Below, piece after piece: positions 34,961 through 42,755 of a DNA stretch of 53,340 nucleotides. Numbering within the stretch: the first letter of the stretch is position 1; every line of letters begins with the position of its first letter. This DNA comes from Fen-1467 sp035519475 (GTDB lineage: Bacteria; Verrucomicrobiota; Verrucomicrobiia; Opitutales; Opitutaceae): the NCBI GenBank assembly GCA_035519475.1, contig DATIWI010000053.1:1-53340 (forward strand), in the 5' to 3' direction. A program made the translations under genes and the position numbers. Below the pieces are notes generated by a model. The model saw only the letters and a list, made by a program, of their open reading frames with translations, did no database searches and had not been told where the DNA came from.

Positions 34961-36460
34961 ATGACTTCTGAGGCGGCCTACGCGGAACTGGTTTCCCGAC
35001 TCAAGCGCATTCATCTGCTGGCCACGGTGAACGGCCTGCTGGGCTGGGACGAGCAGGTGAACCTGCCACCCGACAGCGCCGACCTGCGCGCCGAGCAGCT
35101 CGCGCTGATGGCCGAGCTGCAGCATGGGACCGCCAGCGATCCGCGCATCGGCGCACTGCTGGCGGCGCTGGAGGACCGGCGCGGGGAGCTCGCGGCGGAT
35201 CAACGCGTCGTGCTCAAGCACGCGCGGCGCGATTACGACCGGGTGATCCGGCTGCCGGCCGAGTTTGTGCGCGACAAGGCGCGGCACAGCAGCCAGGCCT
35301 TTCATGCCTGGGCGGATTGCCGGGCGCGGTCGGACTTCGCGGGCTATGCGCCCTTCCTGGAAAAGCATCTCGAACTGGCCCGCCAGGAGGCCGCCTTTCT
35401 CGGCCGGGCCGATGCGCCTTACGATTACCTGATCGACCGGCATGATCCGGGCATGACCGCGGCGGTGATCGAGCGGCTGTTCGCAGAACTCCAGGAAGGA
35501 TTGGTGCCGCTCGTGCGCCAGATTGTGGCGTCGCCCGTGAAGGCGCGGACCGGAAGCCTCCGCGGCTTTCCGATCGAGCCGCAGCGGGCGTTTTTGCGGG
35601 ACGTGACGGAGCGGCTCGGCTTCAACTACCGGCGCGGCCGCGTGGACGTGTCGCTACACCCGTTCTGCGAGGGGAGCGGCGCGGACATCCGCATGACCAC
35701 GCGCTTCGACGAAAACAATCCGCTCGATTCGCTGTTCAGCGCGATCCATGAGACCGGCCACGGCCTGTACGAGCAGGGGCTGCCGCTCGCGCACCAAGGC
35801 ACGCCGCTCGGCGAGCCGGTCGGCATGGGAGTGCACGAATCGCAAAGCCGCCTGTGGGAAAACCAGGTGGCGCGCAGCCGCGCCTTCTGGCGGTTCTTTG
35901 AGCCACGCTGGCGCGAAAGGTTTCCCGCGCAGCTCCAGGCGGTGTCCTCGGACGAACTCTATCTGGCGGTGAACGCCGTCAAACCGACGCTCATCCGGCT
36001 GGACGCCGACGAGGTCACCTACAATCTGCATATCATCCTGCGGTTCGAGCTGGAGAAGCGGCTCTTTGCCGGGACGCTCGCGGTGGCGGACCTGCCGGCG
36101 GCGTGGAACGCGCTCGCCCGGGACCTCCTCGCTCTGACGCCGTCCGATGACCGGACGGGCGTGCTGCAGGACGTGCATTGGTCGGGCGGCATGTTCGGTT
36201 ACTTTCCGAGCTACTGCCTTGGCAACATGATGGCCGCCCAGTTCTGGTACCGGGCCGGCGCCGACCTGCCGGGACTGGAGGACGACTTCGCGCGCGGCGA
36301 TTTTTCGCGACTGCTTGGCTGGCTGCGGCGGCACATCCACGAGCAGGGCAAACGCCACGACACACAGGAGCTGGTTCAGGTGGTCACGGGCGAGCCGCTG
36401 GCGCCGAAACATCTCTTGCGTTATCTGCGCGAGCGGTACCTGCCGCTGTACTGCGGATGA
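34961..36460 (+). CDS. Carboxypeptidase M32 (thermostable carboxypeptidase 1-like)
   Basis: A 499-residue metallopeptidase of the M32 family. HETGHGLYEQG carries the zinc site: His263, Glu264 and His267 (HExxH). Other family marks are LLGWDEQVNLP, GVHESQSRLWEN, VTYNLHIILRFELE and the C-terminal DVHWSGGMFGYFPSYCLGNM. It removes C-terminal residues from peptides in the cytoplasm. The ATG at 34961 follows the terminator of the gene before, so it has its own promoter. Confidence 0.93.
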   Translation: MTSEAAYAELVSRLKRIHLLATVNGLLGWDEQVNLPPDSADLRAEQLALMAELQHGTASDPRIGALLAALEDRRGELAADQRVVLKHARRDYDRVIRLPAEFVRDKARHSSQAFHAWADCRARSDFAGYAPFLEKHLELARQEAAFLGRADAPYDYLIDRHDPGMTAAVIERLFAELQEGLVPLVRQIVASPVKARTGSLRGFPIEPQRAFLRDVTERLGFNYRRGRVDVSLHPFCEGSGADIRMTTRFDENNPLDSLFSAIHETGHGLYEQGLPLAHQGTPLGEPVGMGVHESQSRLWENQVARSRAFWRFFEPRWRERFPAQLQAVSSDELYLAVNAVKPTLIRLDADEVTYNLHIILRFELEKRLFAGTLAVADLPAAWNALARDLLALTPSDDRTGVLQDVHWSGGMFGYFPSYCLGNMMAAQFWYRAGADLPGLEDDFARGDFSRLLGWLRRHIHEQGKRHDTQELVQVVTGEPLAPKHLLRYLRERYLPLYCG

Positions 36461-36462
36461 AT

Positions 36463-36517
36463 AATTATCAGTGCGAGGAGCCCCGCCGCGGCGGCAGGGG
36501 CTCGCGATGACAGATAA
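36463..36517. repeat. Long imperfect inverted repeat between M32 and TatD genes
   Basis: A core GAGCCCCgCCGCGGCGGcaGGGGCTC (36478-36503) is extended by TTATC.GTGCGAG on the left and CTCGCGATGAC.GATAA on the right. The whole is an imperfect 54-base hairpin resembling intergenic repeats of this phylum. It may act as a transcription pause or barrier in the 60-base spacer. Confidence 0.55.
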
Positions 36518-36520
36518 CCC

Positions 36521-37339
36521 ATGTCTGGCCTGATCGACACGCACACGCATCTGGACGGGTTTGCGCGCCGCGGGGAATTGCCGGCAGTCTTGGAGCGCGC
36601 CCGGGCGGCGGGGGTGGGGGCGATGATCGGCATCGGCACGGAGCCCGGGGACTGGACGCTGTACCGCGACCTGGCGCGGACGCACCCCGGCACGATCCAT
36701 TACACCGTCGGGCTGCATCCGGGCTCGGTGGAGGCCGAGTGGGGACGGGCGGTGGCGCAGATGGAGGACTTCTGGGGGCGTGGGGCCGGTCCCCAGCCGG
36801 CGTTGCCCGTCCCGGTGGCCGTGGGCGAGATCGGGCTCGATCGGTTCCATCTGCCCAAGGACACGGCGGCGGCCGCGGAGATCTTCGCCCGGCAGCGCGC
36901 AGCGTTCGCGGCGGGATTGACGATGGCGAAACGCCTGGGGGCCCCGGTGGTCGTCCATTCGCGCGGCGCTTTCCCGGATTGCGTGGAGATGATCGATGCC
37001 AGCGGGGTCGACTGGAACCGGGTGGTCTTTCACTGCTTCAGCGAAGGACCAGAGGCGATGAACGCCCTGATGCGGCGCGGCGGGTACGGTTCATTCACCG
37101 GAATCATCACCTACAGGAATGCCGATGCCGTCCGGGCGGCGGCCCGGGCCCAGGGCCTGGCGCGGCTGATGATCGAAACCGACGCGCCGTACCTCGCGCC
37201 GTTGCCCCATCGGGGCAAGCCGAACGAGCCGGCGTTTGTGCGGCAAACGGCAGAGTTCTGCGCGAATCTCTTCGGGGTGGGCTACGCGGAGCTCGCCGCA
37301 CTCACGACCGCCACCGCAAAGGCATTCTTCGGACTCTGA
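36521..37339 (+). CDS. TatD family hydrolase
   Basis: A 272-residue metal-dependent hydrolase. LIDTHTHLDGF gives the HxH (His8, His10). The other metal-site segments GEIGLDRFHLPKDT, VVVHSRGAF, VFHCFSEGPEAM and ETDAPYLAPLPHRGKPNEP are all present. TatD proteins are DNases or tRNA-editing-like hydrolases, widespread and cytoplasmic; the specific substrate is not predicted here. The next gene converges on it. Confidence 0.9.
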   Translation: MSGLIDTHTHLDGFARRGELPAVLERARAAGVGAMIGIGTEPGDWTLYRDLARTHPGTIHYTVGLHPGSVEAEWGRAVAQMEDFWGRGAGPQPALPVPVAVGEIGLDRFHLPKDTAAAAEIFARQRAAFAAGLTMAKRLGAPVVVHSRGAFPDCVEMIDASGVDWNRVVFHCFSEGPEAMNALMRRGGYGSFTGIITYRNADAVRAAARAQGLARLMIETDAPYLAPLPHRGKPNEPAFVRQTAEFCANLFGVGYAELAALTTATAKAFFGL

Positions 37340-37407
37340 CCACGGATTTCACAGATATTCACGGAAGGGATCTTCCGCCTTTGCGCCCGTCCGTGTAATC
37401 CGTGGTT
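37339..37407. repeat. Inverted repeat ACCACGGATT... between convergent genes
   Basis: The left arm ACCACGGATTTCACAG...TTCACGGA and the right arm TCCGTGTAATCCGTGGTT (37390-37407) are reverse complements with an extra copy of CACGGA on the left. It fills the whole space between the TatD stop and the HPr stop. It could serve as a bidirectional terminator and is also a plausible intergenic repeat family. Confidence 0.55.
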
Positions 37408-37413
37408 CAGGGT

Positions 37414-37713
37414 TCAGGCCTCGTCAAACTTCCGCGCAAACAACTGGTCCAGTTCCGCGAGCATTTGCGGCGCGTCCTCGCCCGTGGCGATGAACTTCAC
37501 CTTGGAGCCCTTGCCAGCCGCCAGCATCATCAAGCCCATGATGCTCTTGCCGTTCACCTGCTCCTCATCCTTCTCCACGAACACGTCGCAGCGGTACTTG
37601 TTCGTGATGCGCACGACCATGGCGGCGGGGCGGGCATGAATGCCCATCTTGTTCGAAACAAGGAACTCCCTGACATACTGCTGCGTGCTGGGCGTGGCAT
37701 CCACTTTATCCAT
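37414..37713 (-). CDS. HPr phosphocarrier protein
   Basis: Ninety-nine residues starting at ATG 37713. It holds the HPr features: the phospho-His site GIHARPAA (His26), the regulatory serine in NGKSIMGLMML (Ser57, equivalent to Ser46) and AAGKGSKVKFIATGEDAPQML. It moves phosphate in the phosphotransferase system, and the serine site suggests HPr kinase regulation. No PTS permease is adjacent, so it may serve a regulatory nitrogen- or carbon-type system. Its N-terminal 12 residues are an extension. Confidence 0.9.
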   Translation of the reverse strand: MDKVDATPSTQQYVREFLVSNKMGIHARPAAMVVRITNKYRCDVFVEKDEEQVNGKSIMGLMMLAAGKGSKVKFIATGEDAPQMLAELDQLFARKFDEA

Positions 37714-37920
37714 GAAGTGCGTGACTAAGGGGCGGAATTTCGACGGGCGCACCGCCGGCTGGCAATCCAAAACCGAGTGCCGCGCCGGGAAGCACGTAAA
37801 GATCGCGTGACCCAGAGCACGCGGCGGGCCAAGCGAAGGGAGCGCCGCCACGGGGAGAGGCGACGGCGCCCGCCCGGTTCCGCGTTGCCGCACGGCTCCC
37901 CCGCTGGCATAGGAGCCAGC

Positions 37921-38664
37921 ATGCCCACCACCGCCATCATCGTTCCTTGCCGCCTCGAATCGACCCGATTCCCGCGCAAGCTCCTGCATCCGATTCAGGG
38001 CAAACCGCTGCTGGTGTGGGTGGCCGAGCGCATCGCGGCCCAGGCGCCGGGGTTTCCGCTGTATTTCGCGGTCGATCACGAGCTGCTGCGCGACGCGGTG
38101 GCGGCGCGCGGATTCCAGGTGATCCTGACGTCGCCCGCACACCGCAGCGGCACCGACCGACTGGCCGAAGCCAATCGCCTCGTCGGGGCGGACCACGTGA
38201 TCAACGTGCAGGCGGACGAACCGTTGGTGACCGGCGCCCAGATCCGCGAGCTGGCCCGATTGATCGGCGGCGAAGCTCCGATGGCGACGCTGGCCACGCC
38301 GTTCCGGCGGGTGGTTGATTTCTACAATCCCAATCAAGTGAAGGTGGTAATCCGTCGCGACGGGCGCGCCCTGTATTTCTCCCGATCCCGCCTGCCGTTT
38401 TCGCGCGACCTCGGCCTGACTGTCGACAACGCCTGGGTGGCGGCCAATCCCTGCTACAAGCATCTCGGGCTTTATGCCTATCGGGCGGAACTGCTGGAGA
38501 AATTCCCGACGCTGCCACCCGGCCGGTACGAACAGATCGAGAAGCTCGAGCAGCTGCGCGTCCTCGAGAACGGCTATGACATCATGGTCGGCCTCACCGA
38601 GGATCCCACGATCGGCATCGATACGCCGGAGGACGCGAAGCAGTTCGAAAAGCTGCTGGGCTGA
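37921..38664 (+). CDS. kdsB: 3-deoxy-manno-octulosonate cytidylyltransferase (CMP-KDO synthetase)
   Basis: A 247-residue cytoplasmic enzyme that activates KDO with CTP for lipopolysaccharide. Clear motifs are AIIVPCRLESTRFPRKLL at the start, HRSGTDRLAEAN, VINVQADEPLV, VKVVIRRDGRALYFSRSRLPF, HLGLYAYRAELLEKF and the final IGIDTPEDAKQFEKLLG. It is evidence of a Gram-negative outer membrane with KDO. The ATG at 37921 is at the expected conserved N-terminus. Confidence 0.95.
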   Translation: MPTTAIIVPCRLESTRFPRKLLHPIQGKPLLVWVAERIAAQAPGFPLYFAVDHELLRDAVAARGFQVILTSPAHRSGTDRLAEANRLVGADHVINVQADEPLVTGAQIRELARLIGGEAPMATLATPFRRVVDFYNPNQVKVVIRRDGRALYFSRSRLPFSRDLGLTVDNAWVAANPCYKHLGLYAYRAELLEKFPTLPPGRYEQIEKLEQLRVLENGYDIMVGLTEDPTIGIDTPEDAKQFEKLLG

Positions 38665-38812
38665 GGGTTGCTGGCGCCGGATGGTCGGGCCGCGGGGAGG
38701 CCCCGATCGGACAGTGTCGCGGAACGGCGAACGCCGTCCGCGATCGGAGATGGTGCCTGACGCTGCCGGGGAGGGCCCGCGTCGCAATTTCAGGCAGGCC
38801 CCCGGACAGGCT

Positions 38813-39982
38813 CTAGATTCTCCCCGCCTTGCGCTGCTCGATCAACCGGTAGAAATCCACGAAGAGCGGATCGGCGTCGTGCGGGCCGGGCGAGGCCTCG
38901 GGATGATATTGGACGGAGAAGACTGGCAGTTCCTTGTGGCGGAGACCCTCGACCGTGCCATCGTTGAGATTGATCTCGGTGACCGTCGCCCCGCGCTGCT
39001 CCAGGTCCTCGGGGCGGGCGGCGAAACCATGGTTCTGCGCCGTGATCGAGACCCGGCCGGTCTCCAGGTTCTTCACCGGCTGATTGGCGCCGCGATGGCC
39101 GAACTTCAGTTTGAAAGTTTTGGCGCCGAGGGCGTGCGTGATCATGTGATTGCCCATGCAGATGCCGAAGGTGGGATACTTCTGGATGAGCCGCGCGACC
39201 GTGCGATGCGCGTAATCGAGCGGGTCAGGATCGCCGGGTCCGTTCGAGAGGAACACGCCATCGGGGGCCAGCTCGTCCACCACCTCGGCGGCAGCGCCCG
39301 CCGGCACCACCCAGACGTCGAAGCCGTGCTGGCGCAGCTTGCGCAGAATGTTGCGTTTGGTGCCGTAATCGATCGCGACCACCTTGTAGCGTTTGGTCGG
39401 AGTGTGCAGGGCGCCCAGCGTGGTTCCGGCCAACATGAACGGCGGATCCCACTGGCCCTGCGGGTCCCATTGGTAGGGGGCCTGGCAGGTGACCTCCTTG
39501 ACATAATCCGCGCCCACGAGACCCTCCGCGGCGCGCGCCCGGTGCACCGCCTCCGCATCGGCCATCTCCGTGGTGCTCAGGCAGCACTTCATGGCGCCGG
39601 TGACGCGAAGTTTCTTGGTGATCGTCCGCGTGTCGACCCCCTGCAGGCCGGGAATGCGATACTGCCGCAGGTAATCATGGAGGTGCAGACGGCTCCGCCA
39701 GTTGCTGGTGACCGGCGAAAGTTCGCGCACCACGAAGCCCGCGACTTTCGGCCCGCCGGCCGATTCCTCGTCGTCGGGATTGATGCCGTAGTTGCCAATC
39801 TGCACGGCGGTCATCGTGACAATCTGTCCGTAATAGGAGGGATCGGTGAGGATCTCCTGATAGCCGGTCATGCTGGTGTTGAACACCGCTTCGCCGGTGA
39901 TCGTCGCCTCGGCGCCGAAGGCGGAGCCGCGAAAGACCGAACCATCTTCAAGCGCGAGCACTCCTGGACGTGGCGAGGGCAT
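38813..39982 (-). CDS. carA: Carbamoyl-phosphate synthase small subunit
   Basis: A 389-residue glutamine amidotransferase subunit that supplies ammonia to CarB for arginine and pyrimidine synthesis. The N-terminal domain has ALEDGSVFRGSAFGAEA and GEAVFNTSMTGYQEILTDPSY. The C-terminal class I GATase has FLSNGPGDPDPLDYA, catalytic Cys275 in FGICMGNHM, GHRGANQPV and QYHPEASPGPHDA. The ATG at 39982 is chosen from the family N-terminus, although the frame is open further upstream. carB is not in the window. Confidence 0.95.
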   Translation of the reverse strand: MPSPRPGVLALEDGSVFRGSAFGAEATITGEAVFNTSMTGYQEILTDPSYYGQIVTMTAVQIGNYGINPDDEESAGGPKVAGFVVRELSPVTSNWRSRLHLHDYLRQYRIPGLQGVDTRTITKKLRVTGAMKCCLSTTEMADAEAVHRARAAEGLVGADYVKEVTCQAPYQWDPQGQWDPPFMLAGTTLGALHTPTKRYKVVAIDYGTKRNILRKLRQHGFDVWVVPAGAAAEVVDELAPDGVFLSNGPGDPDPLDYAHRTVARLIQKYPTFGICMGNHMITHALGAKTFKLKFGHRGANQPVKNLETGRVSITAQNHGFAARPEDLEQRGATVTEINLNDGTVEGLRHKELPVFSVQYHPEASPGPHDADPLFVDFYRLIEQRKAGRI

Positions 39983-40171
39983 CAGCGCGCGACGAAAAGG
40001 CCTTTCACCGTGGCTGCCAAGGGTATTGTGGCGCCGCGGGCCGGGAGGTGTTGCCGCGTGATTACAAACTTCCGCAATCCCCGGCTCTTTGAGCGAGTTG
40101 CGCGAACGACACGCCCGCGGGCGGTTGACGGACCGAGGCGAAATGGTTTTCTCGCCCGCCGACAGTTCAGC
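39983..40171. other. Spacer between carA start and riboswitch
   Basis: Divergent promoter region for carA (minus) and the riboswitch-led transporter (plus). No clear -10/-35 pairs stand out. Long open frames crossing it are compositional. Confidence 0.4.
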
Positions 40172-40334
40172 AGCCGAAGTCGCTCTGCCTTCCCGCAGGG
40201 CGGCGCGGGGAAACCAACCACCGCGTTGCACGGGTGACGCGGCCGGGGCGCACGGCGGTGGGCAACCATCGCCCAGGCCACTTCTCAGGCCGAGCCCGTC
40301 AGCTAACCCCGCAGGCATTGGGAAGGGCGATCCT
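40172..40334 (+). promoter_or_regulatory. Cyclic di-AMP riboswitch (ydaO/yuaA type)
   Basis: The conserved 3' core CCGAGCCCGTCAGCTAAC (about 40290-40307), then CCCGCAGGC and GGGAAGGG, matches the ydaO aptamer consensus. The earlier blocks fit too: GCCGAAGTC (40173), GCGGGGAAACCAACC (about 40206), GGGTGACGCGGCC (about 40228). Variable stems such as GGCGGTGGGCAACCATCGCC lie in the expected order. The aptamer normally binds cyclic di-AMP and turns down genes for K+ uptake or wall turnover. It sits before the KimA-like gene, so c-di-AMP likely lowers its expression. Confidence 0.9.
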
Positions 40335-40412
40335 CTGGGACGCGAAGCCCGCGTCATCACGGTTGTCCCGCAGGAGTCAGCCGCCCCCGCCCTGTCCGGG
40401 GAGCGGCACCGC

Positions 40413-42425
40413 ATGACAACCAACAGCACCGGCACCTCTCCTTGGCGGGCCCTGAAGAACCTCTTCATCGGCCGCGAACGCGAGCTCACCGATCACAGCC
40501 TGTTCCACAAGCTCTCGCTCGTGGCCTTGCTCGCGTGGGTCGGGCTCGGTGCGGACGGGCTGTCTTCGTCCTGCTACGGCCCGGAGGAAGCCTACAAGGT
40601 GCTCCTGACCCATCCGCCGCTGGCCGTGTTCGTCGCTGCCATGGCCGCGGCGACGGTGGCCATCATCTGCGTCAGCTACGCGCAGATCATCTCGCTGTTT
40701 CCGGCGGGGGGTGGCGGGTATGTGGTGGCCAGCCGGCTGCTGTCGCCGGCGGCGGGCGTCGTCTCGGGCTCGGCCCTGCTGATCGATTACGTGCTGACCA
40801 TTTCCATCTCGGTGGCGAGCGGGATGGACGCGCTGTTCAGTTTCCTGCCGCCGGCGTGGCTGGCGTGGAAGCTGGCCGCCGCGGTCGGGGGCATCCTGTT
40901 TCTCACGGTGCTCAACCTGCGCGGCGTGCGCGAGTCGGTGCTGTTGCTGGCGCCGGTGTTCCTCCTGTTTCTCCTCACCCACCTTGCGGCCGTGGGCTAT
41001 GCCTTTGGCGCGCATGCGGGGGCCTTGGTCGCGTTGCCGCGCGCGACGGTGCAGGCGGTGCACGGCGCTTCGGCCGAGATCGGCGTGCTCGGCGTGTTCG
41101 CCCTGCTGCTGCGCGCCTACAGCATGGGCGCAGGCAGCTACACGGGCATCGAGGCGGTCAGCAACGGCCTGCCGATCCTGCGCGAACCGCGGGTGCGGAC
41201 GGGGCACCGGACCATGCTGCTCATGGCGATCTCGCTGGGCGGCATGGTGGCGGGATTGCTGGTGGCCTATCTGATCTTTGACGTGCATCCCGTGGCCGGC
41301 AAGACGCTCAATGCCGTGCTGCTCGAGCGGCTGGCCGCCGGCTGGCCGCCGTGGCTGGGCGGCCTGTTCATCAAACTCGCCCTCACCAGCGCGGCCGCCC
41401 TGCTGCTGATCGCGGCGCAGGCCGGCTTTCTCGACGGGCCCCGCGTCCTCGCCAACATGGCGCTCGACCGCTGGATGCCGACGCGCTTCACCACCCTGAG
41501 CGACCGCTTCGTCACGCTCAACGGCGTGCTGATCATGGGCGGCACCTCGCTGCTGGTGCTGTTGCTCACCCGCGGCGCGGTGGACCTCCTGGTGGTGCTA
41601 TACAGTATCAACGTGTTCATCACCTTCAGCCTCTCGCAACTCGGGATGGTCCGTCATTGGTGGCAGGTGCGGCGCGAGGATCCGTCCTGGCGCTGGCGGC
41701 TGGCGGTGAACGCGGTGGGCCTGGGGCTCACCAGTTCCATCTTGGTCACGCTGGTCATTTTGAAATTCCACGGCGGCGGCTGGGTGACGCTGCTCTTGAC
41801 CGCGGCGCTGGTCGCCGCCGCCTTCACCGTGCGCCGCCACTACGAGGGCGTGCGGAGGCAGCTGGCCAACCTGGACACGATCGTCGAAGCCGCCGAGCTG
41901 CCGCCCCCGCCTGGATCGCGGGAATTCGCGCCGACCTCGAACCGCACCGCCATCGTGCTGGTCAACGGGTTCAACGGCCTCGGCCTGCACACGTTGTTCG
42001 GCGCCGTCCGCCTGTTTGGCGGCGGCTTCCGGCGGATGGTGTTCGTGCAGATCGGGGTGCTGGACGCGGGCAATTTCAAGGGGACGGACGAAATCGAGCG
42101 GCTCCGGACCCACGTGCAGCGGGAGGGGGAGCGCTATGTGCGGTTCGTGCAGGCGCGCGGCGGCGAGGCCGAGGCCGTCACCGCCGTGGGGCATGAGGTG
42201 CTGGATGAGTTGGGGAAGCTGGTGCCCGATCTGGTCGCGCGGTGCGTCAACGTGGTGTTCTTCACCGGGCAGTTGGTCTTCGAACGGGAGACCTTTCTCA
42301 CGCGCTGGCTGCACAACTACACAGCGTTCGCGCTGCAGCGCCGGCTCTTCCTGCTCGGTCTGCCCTGCGCCATCGTCCCCATCCGCGTGATGGAGCCGGC
42401 GGTGCCCCGGGGGGCGGCCACCTGA
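40413..42425 (+). CDS. APC-family potassium transporter, KimA-like
   Basis: A 670-residue protein with about twelve membrane helices and a C-terminal soluble domain from about residue 490. Similarity to KimA (YdaO): LGADGLSSSCYGPEE in the first unwound helix, FPAGGGGYVVASRLL, LIDYVLTISISVASGMDAL, LNLRGVRES and GSYTGIEAVSNGLPIL. The C-terminal domain has WLHNYTAFALQRRLF near its end, matching the KimA tail. KimA imports K+ with H+. The riboswitch upstream supports this over an amino-acid permease role. The ATG at 40413 follows the riboswitch. A KUP assignment is less likely by sequence. Confidence 0.83.
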   Translation: MTTNSTGTSPWRALKNLFIGRERELTDHSLFHKLSLVALLAWVGLGADGLSSSCYGPEEAYKVLLTHPPLAVFVAAMAAATVAIICVSYAQIISLFPAGGGGYVVASRLLSPAAGVVSGSALLIDYVLTISISVASGMDALFSFLPPAWLAWKLAAAVGGILFLTVLNLRGVRESVLLLAPVFLLFLLTHLAAVGYAFGAHAGALVALPRATVQAVHGASAEIGVLGVFALLLRAYSMGAGSYTGIEAVSNGLPILREPRVRTGHRTMLLMAISLGGMVAGLLVAYLIFDVHPVAGKTLNAVLLERLAAGWPPWLGGLFIKLALTSAAALLLIAAQAGFLDGPRVLANMALDRWMPTRFTTLSDRFVTLNGVLIMGGTSLLVLLLTRGAVDLLVVLYSINVFITFSLSQLGMVRHWWQVRREDPSWRWRLAVNAVGLGLTSSILVTLVILKFHGGGWVTLLLTAALVAAAFTVRRHYEGVRRQLANLDTIVEAAELPPPPGSREFAPTSNRTAIVLVNGFNGLGLHTLFGAVRLFGGGFRRMVFVQIGVLDAGNFKGTDEIERLRTHVQREGERYVRFVQARGGEAEAVTAVGHEVLDELGKLVPDLVARCVNVVFFTGQLVFERETFLTRWLHNYTAFALQRRLFLLGLPCAIVPIRVMEPAVPRGAAT

Positions 42426-42500
42426 ACGCGGCGCCCGGCGGGGTGGGGGGAACCGGGCGGTGCTTGCGCGGTCGGGAAATTCCTGCACCATGGTCCGGTC

Positions 42501-42650
42501 ATGAGCGCGGAAAAAACTGAATTGGACCAGCCCACGGCCCGACGCCGGCTGATCGCAAATGTCACGCTGGTCGTGGTCTGGGTGTACGTGGCGATGATCT
42601 GGCTGCTGGCCTGCGACCAGCAGTTCCACTGGGGCATCTTTTCCCCCTAG
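42501..42650 (+). CDS. Small single-span membrane protein (49 residues)
   Basis: Starts at ATG 42501, ends TAG at 42648-42650. The product is MSAEKTELDQP, a basic ARRR, then one helix (LIANVTLVVVWVYVAMIWLLA), and a short CDQQFHWGIFSP tail. It begins 75 bases after the transporter stop on the same strand. It may be a small accessory protein of the transporter or an unrelated membrane microprotein. It is short, so confidence is moderate. Confidence 0.5.
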   Translation: MSAEKTELDQPTARRRLIANVTLVVVWVYVAMIWLLACDQQFHWGIFSP

Positions 42651-42713
42651 CACGCCGCCGGTGTGCCGGTCGCCCGGGAGATCAGCTGTGGGGGCGCATC
42701 CGCCTCCGGACAT

Positions 42714-42741
42714 TTGACAGACTGATTAGGCGGCTTATTAC
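42714..42741 (+). promoter_or_regulatory. Promoter of kamA
   Basis: TTGACA at 42714-42719 (perfect -35) and TATTAC at 42736-42741 are separated by 16 bases. Predicted transcription start about 42748, only about eight bases before the ATG at 42756. No ribosome site fits in this leader. Confidence 0.65.
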
Positions 42742-42755
42742 TTCTCCTCTGCATC

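Noticed and set aside
40413..42425. KUP-type K+ transporter or amino-acid permease
   Set aside because: Sequence blocks fit KimA better than KUP, and the c-di-AMP aptamer in front argues against a plain amino-acid permease, though it is not excluded.
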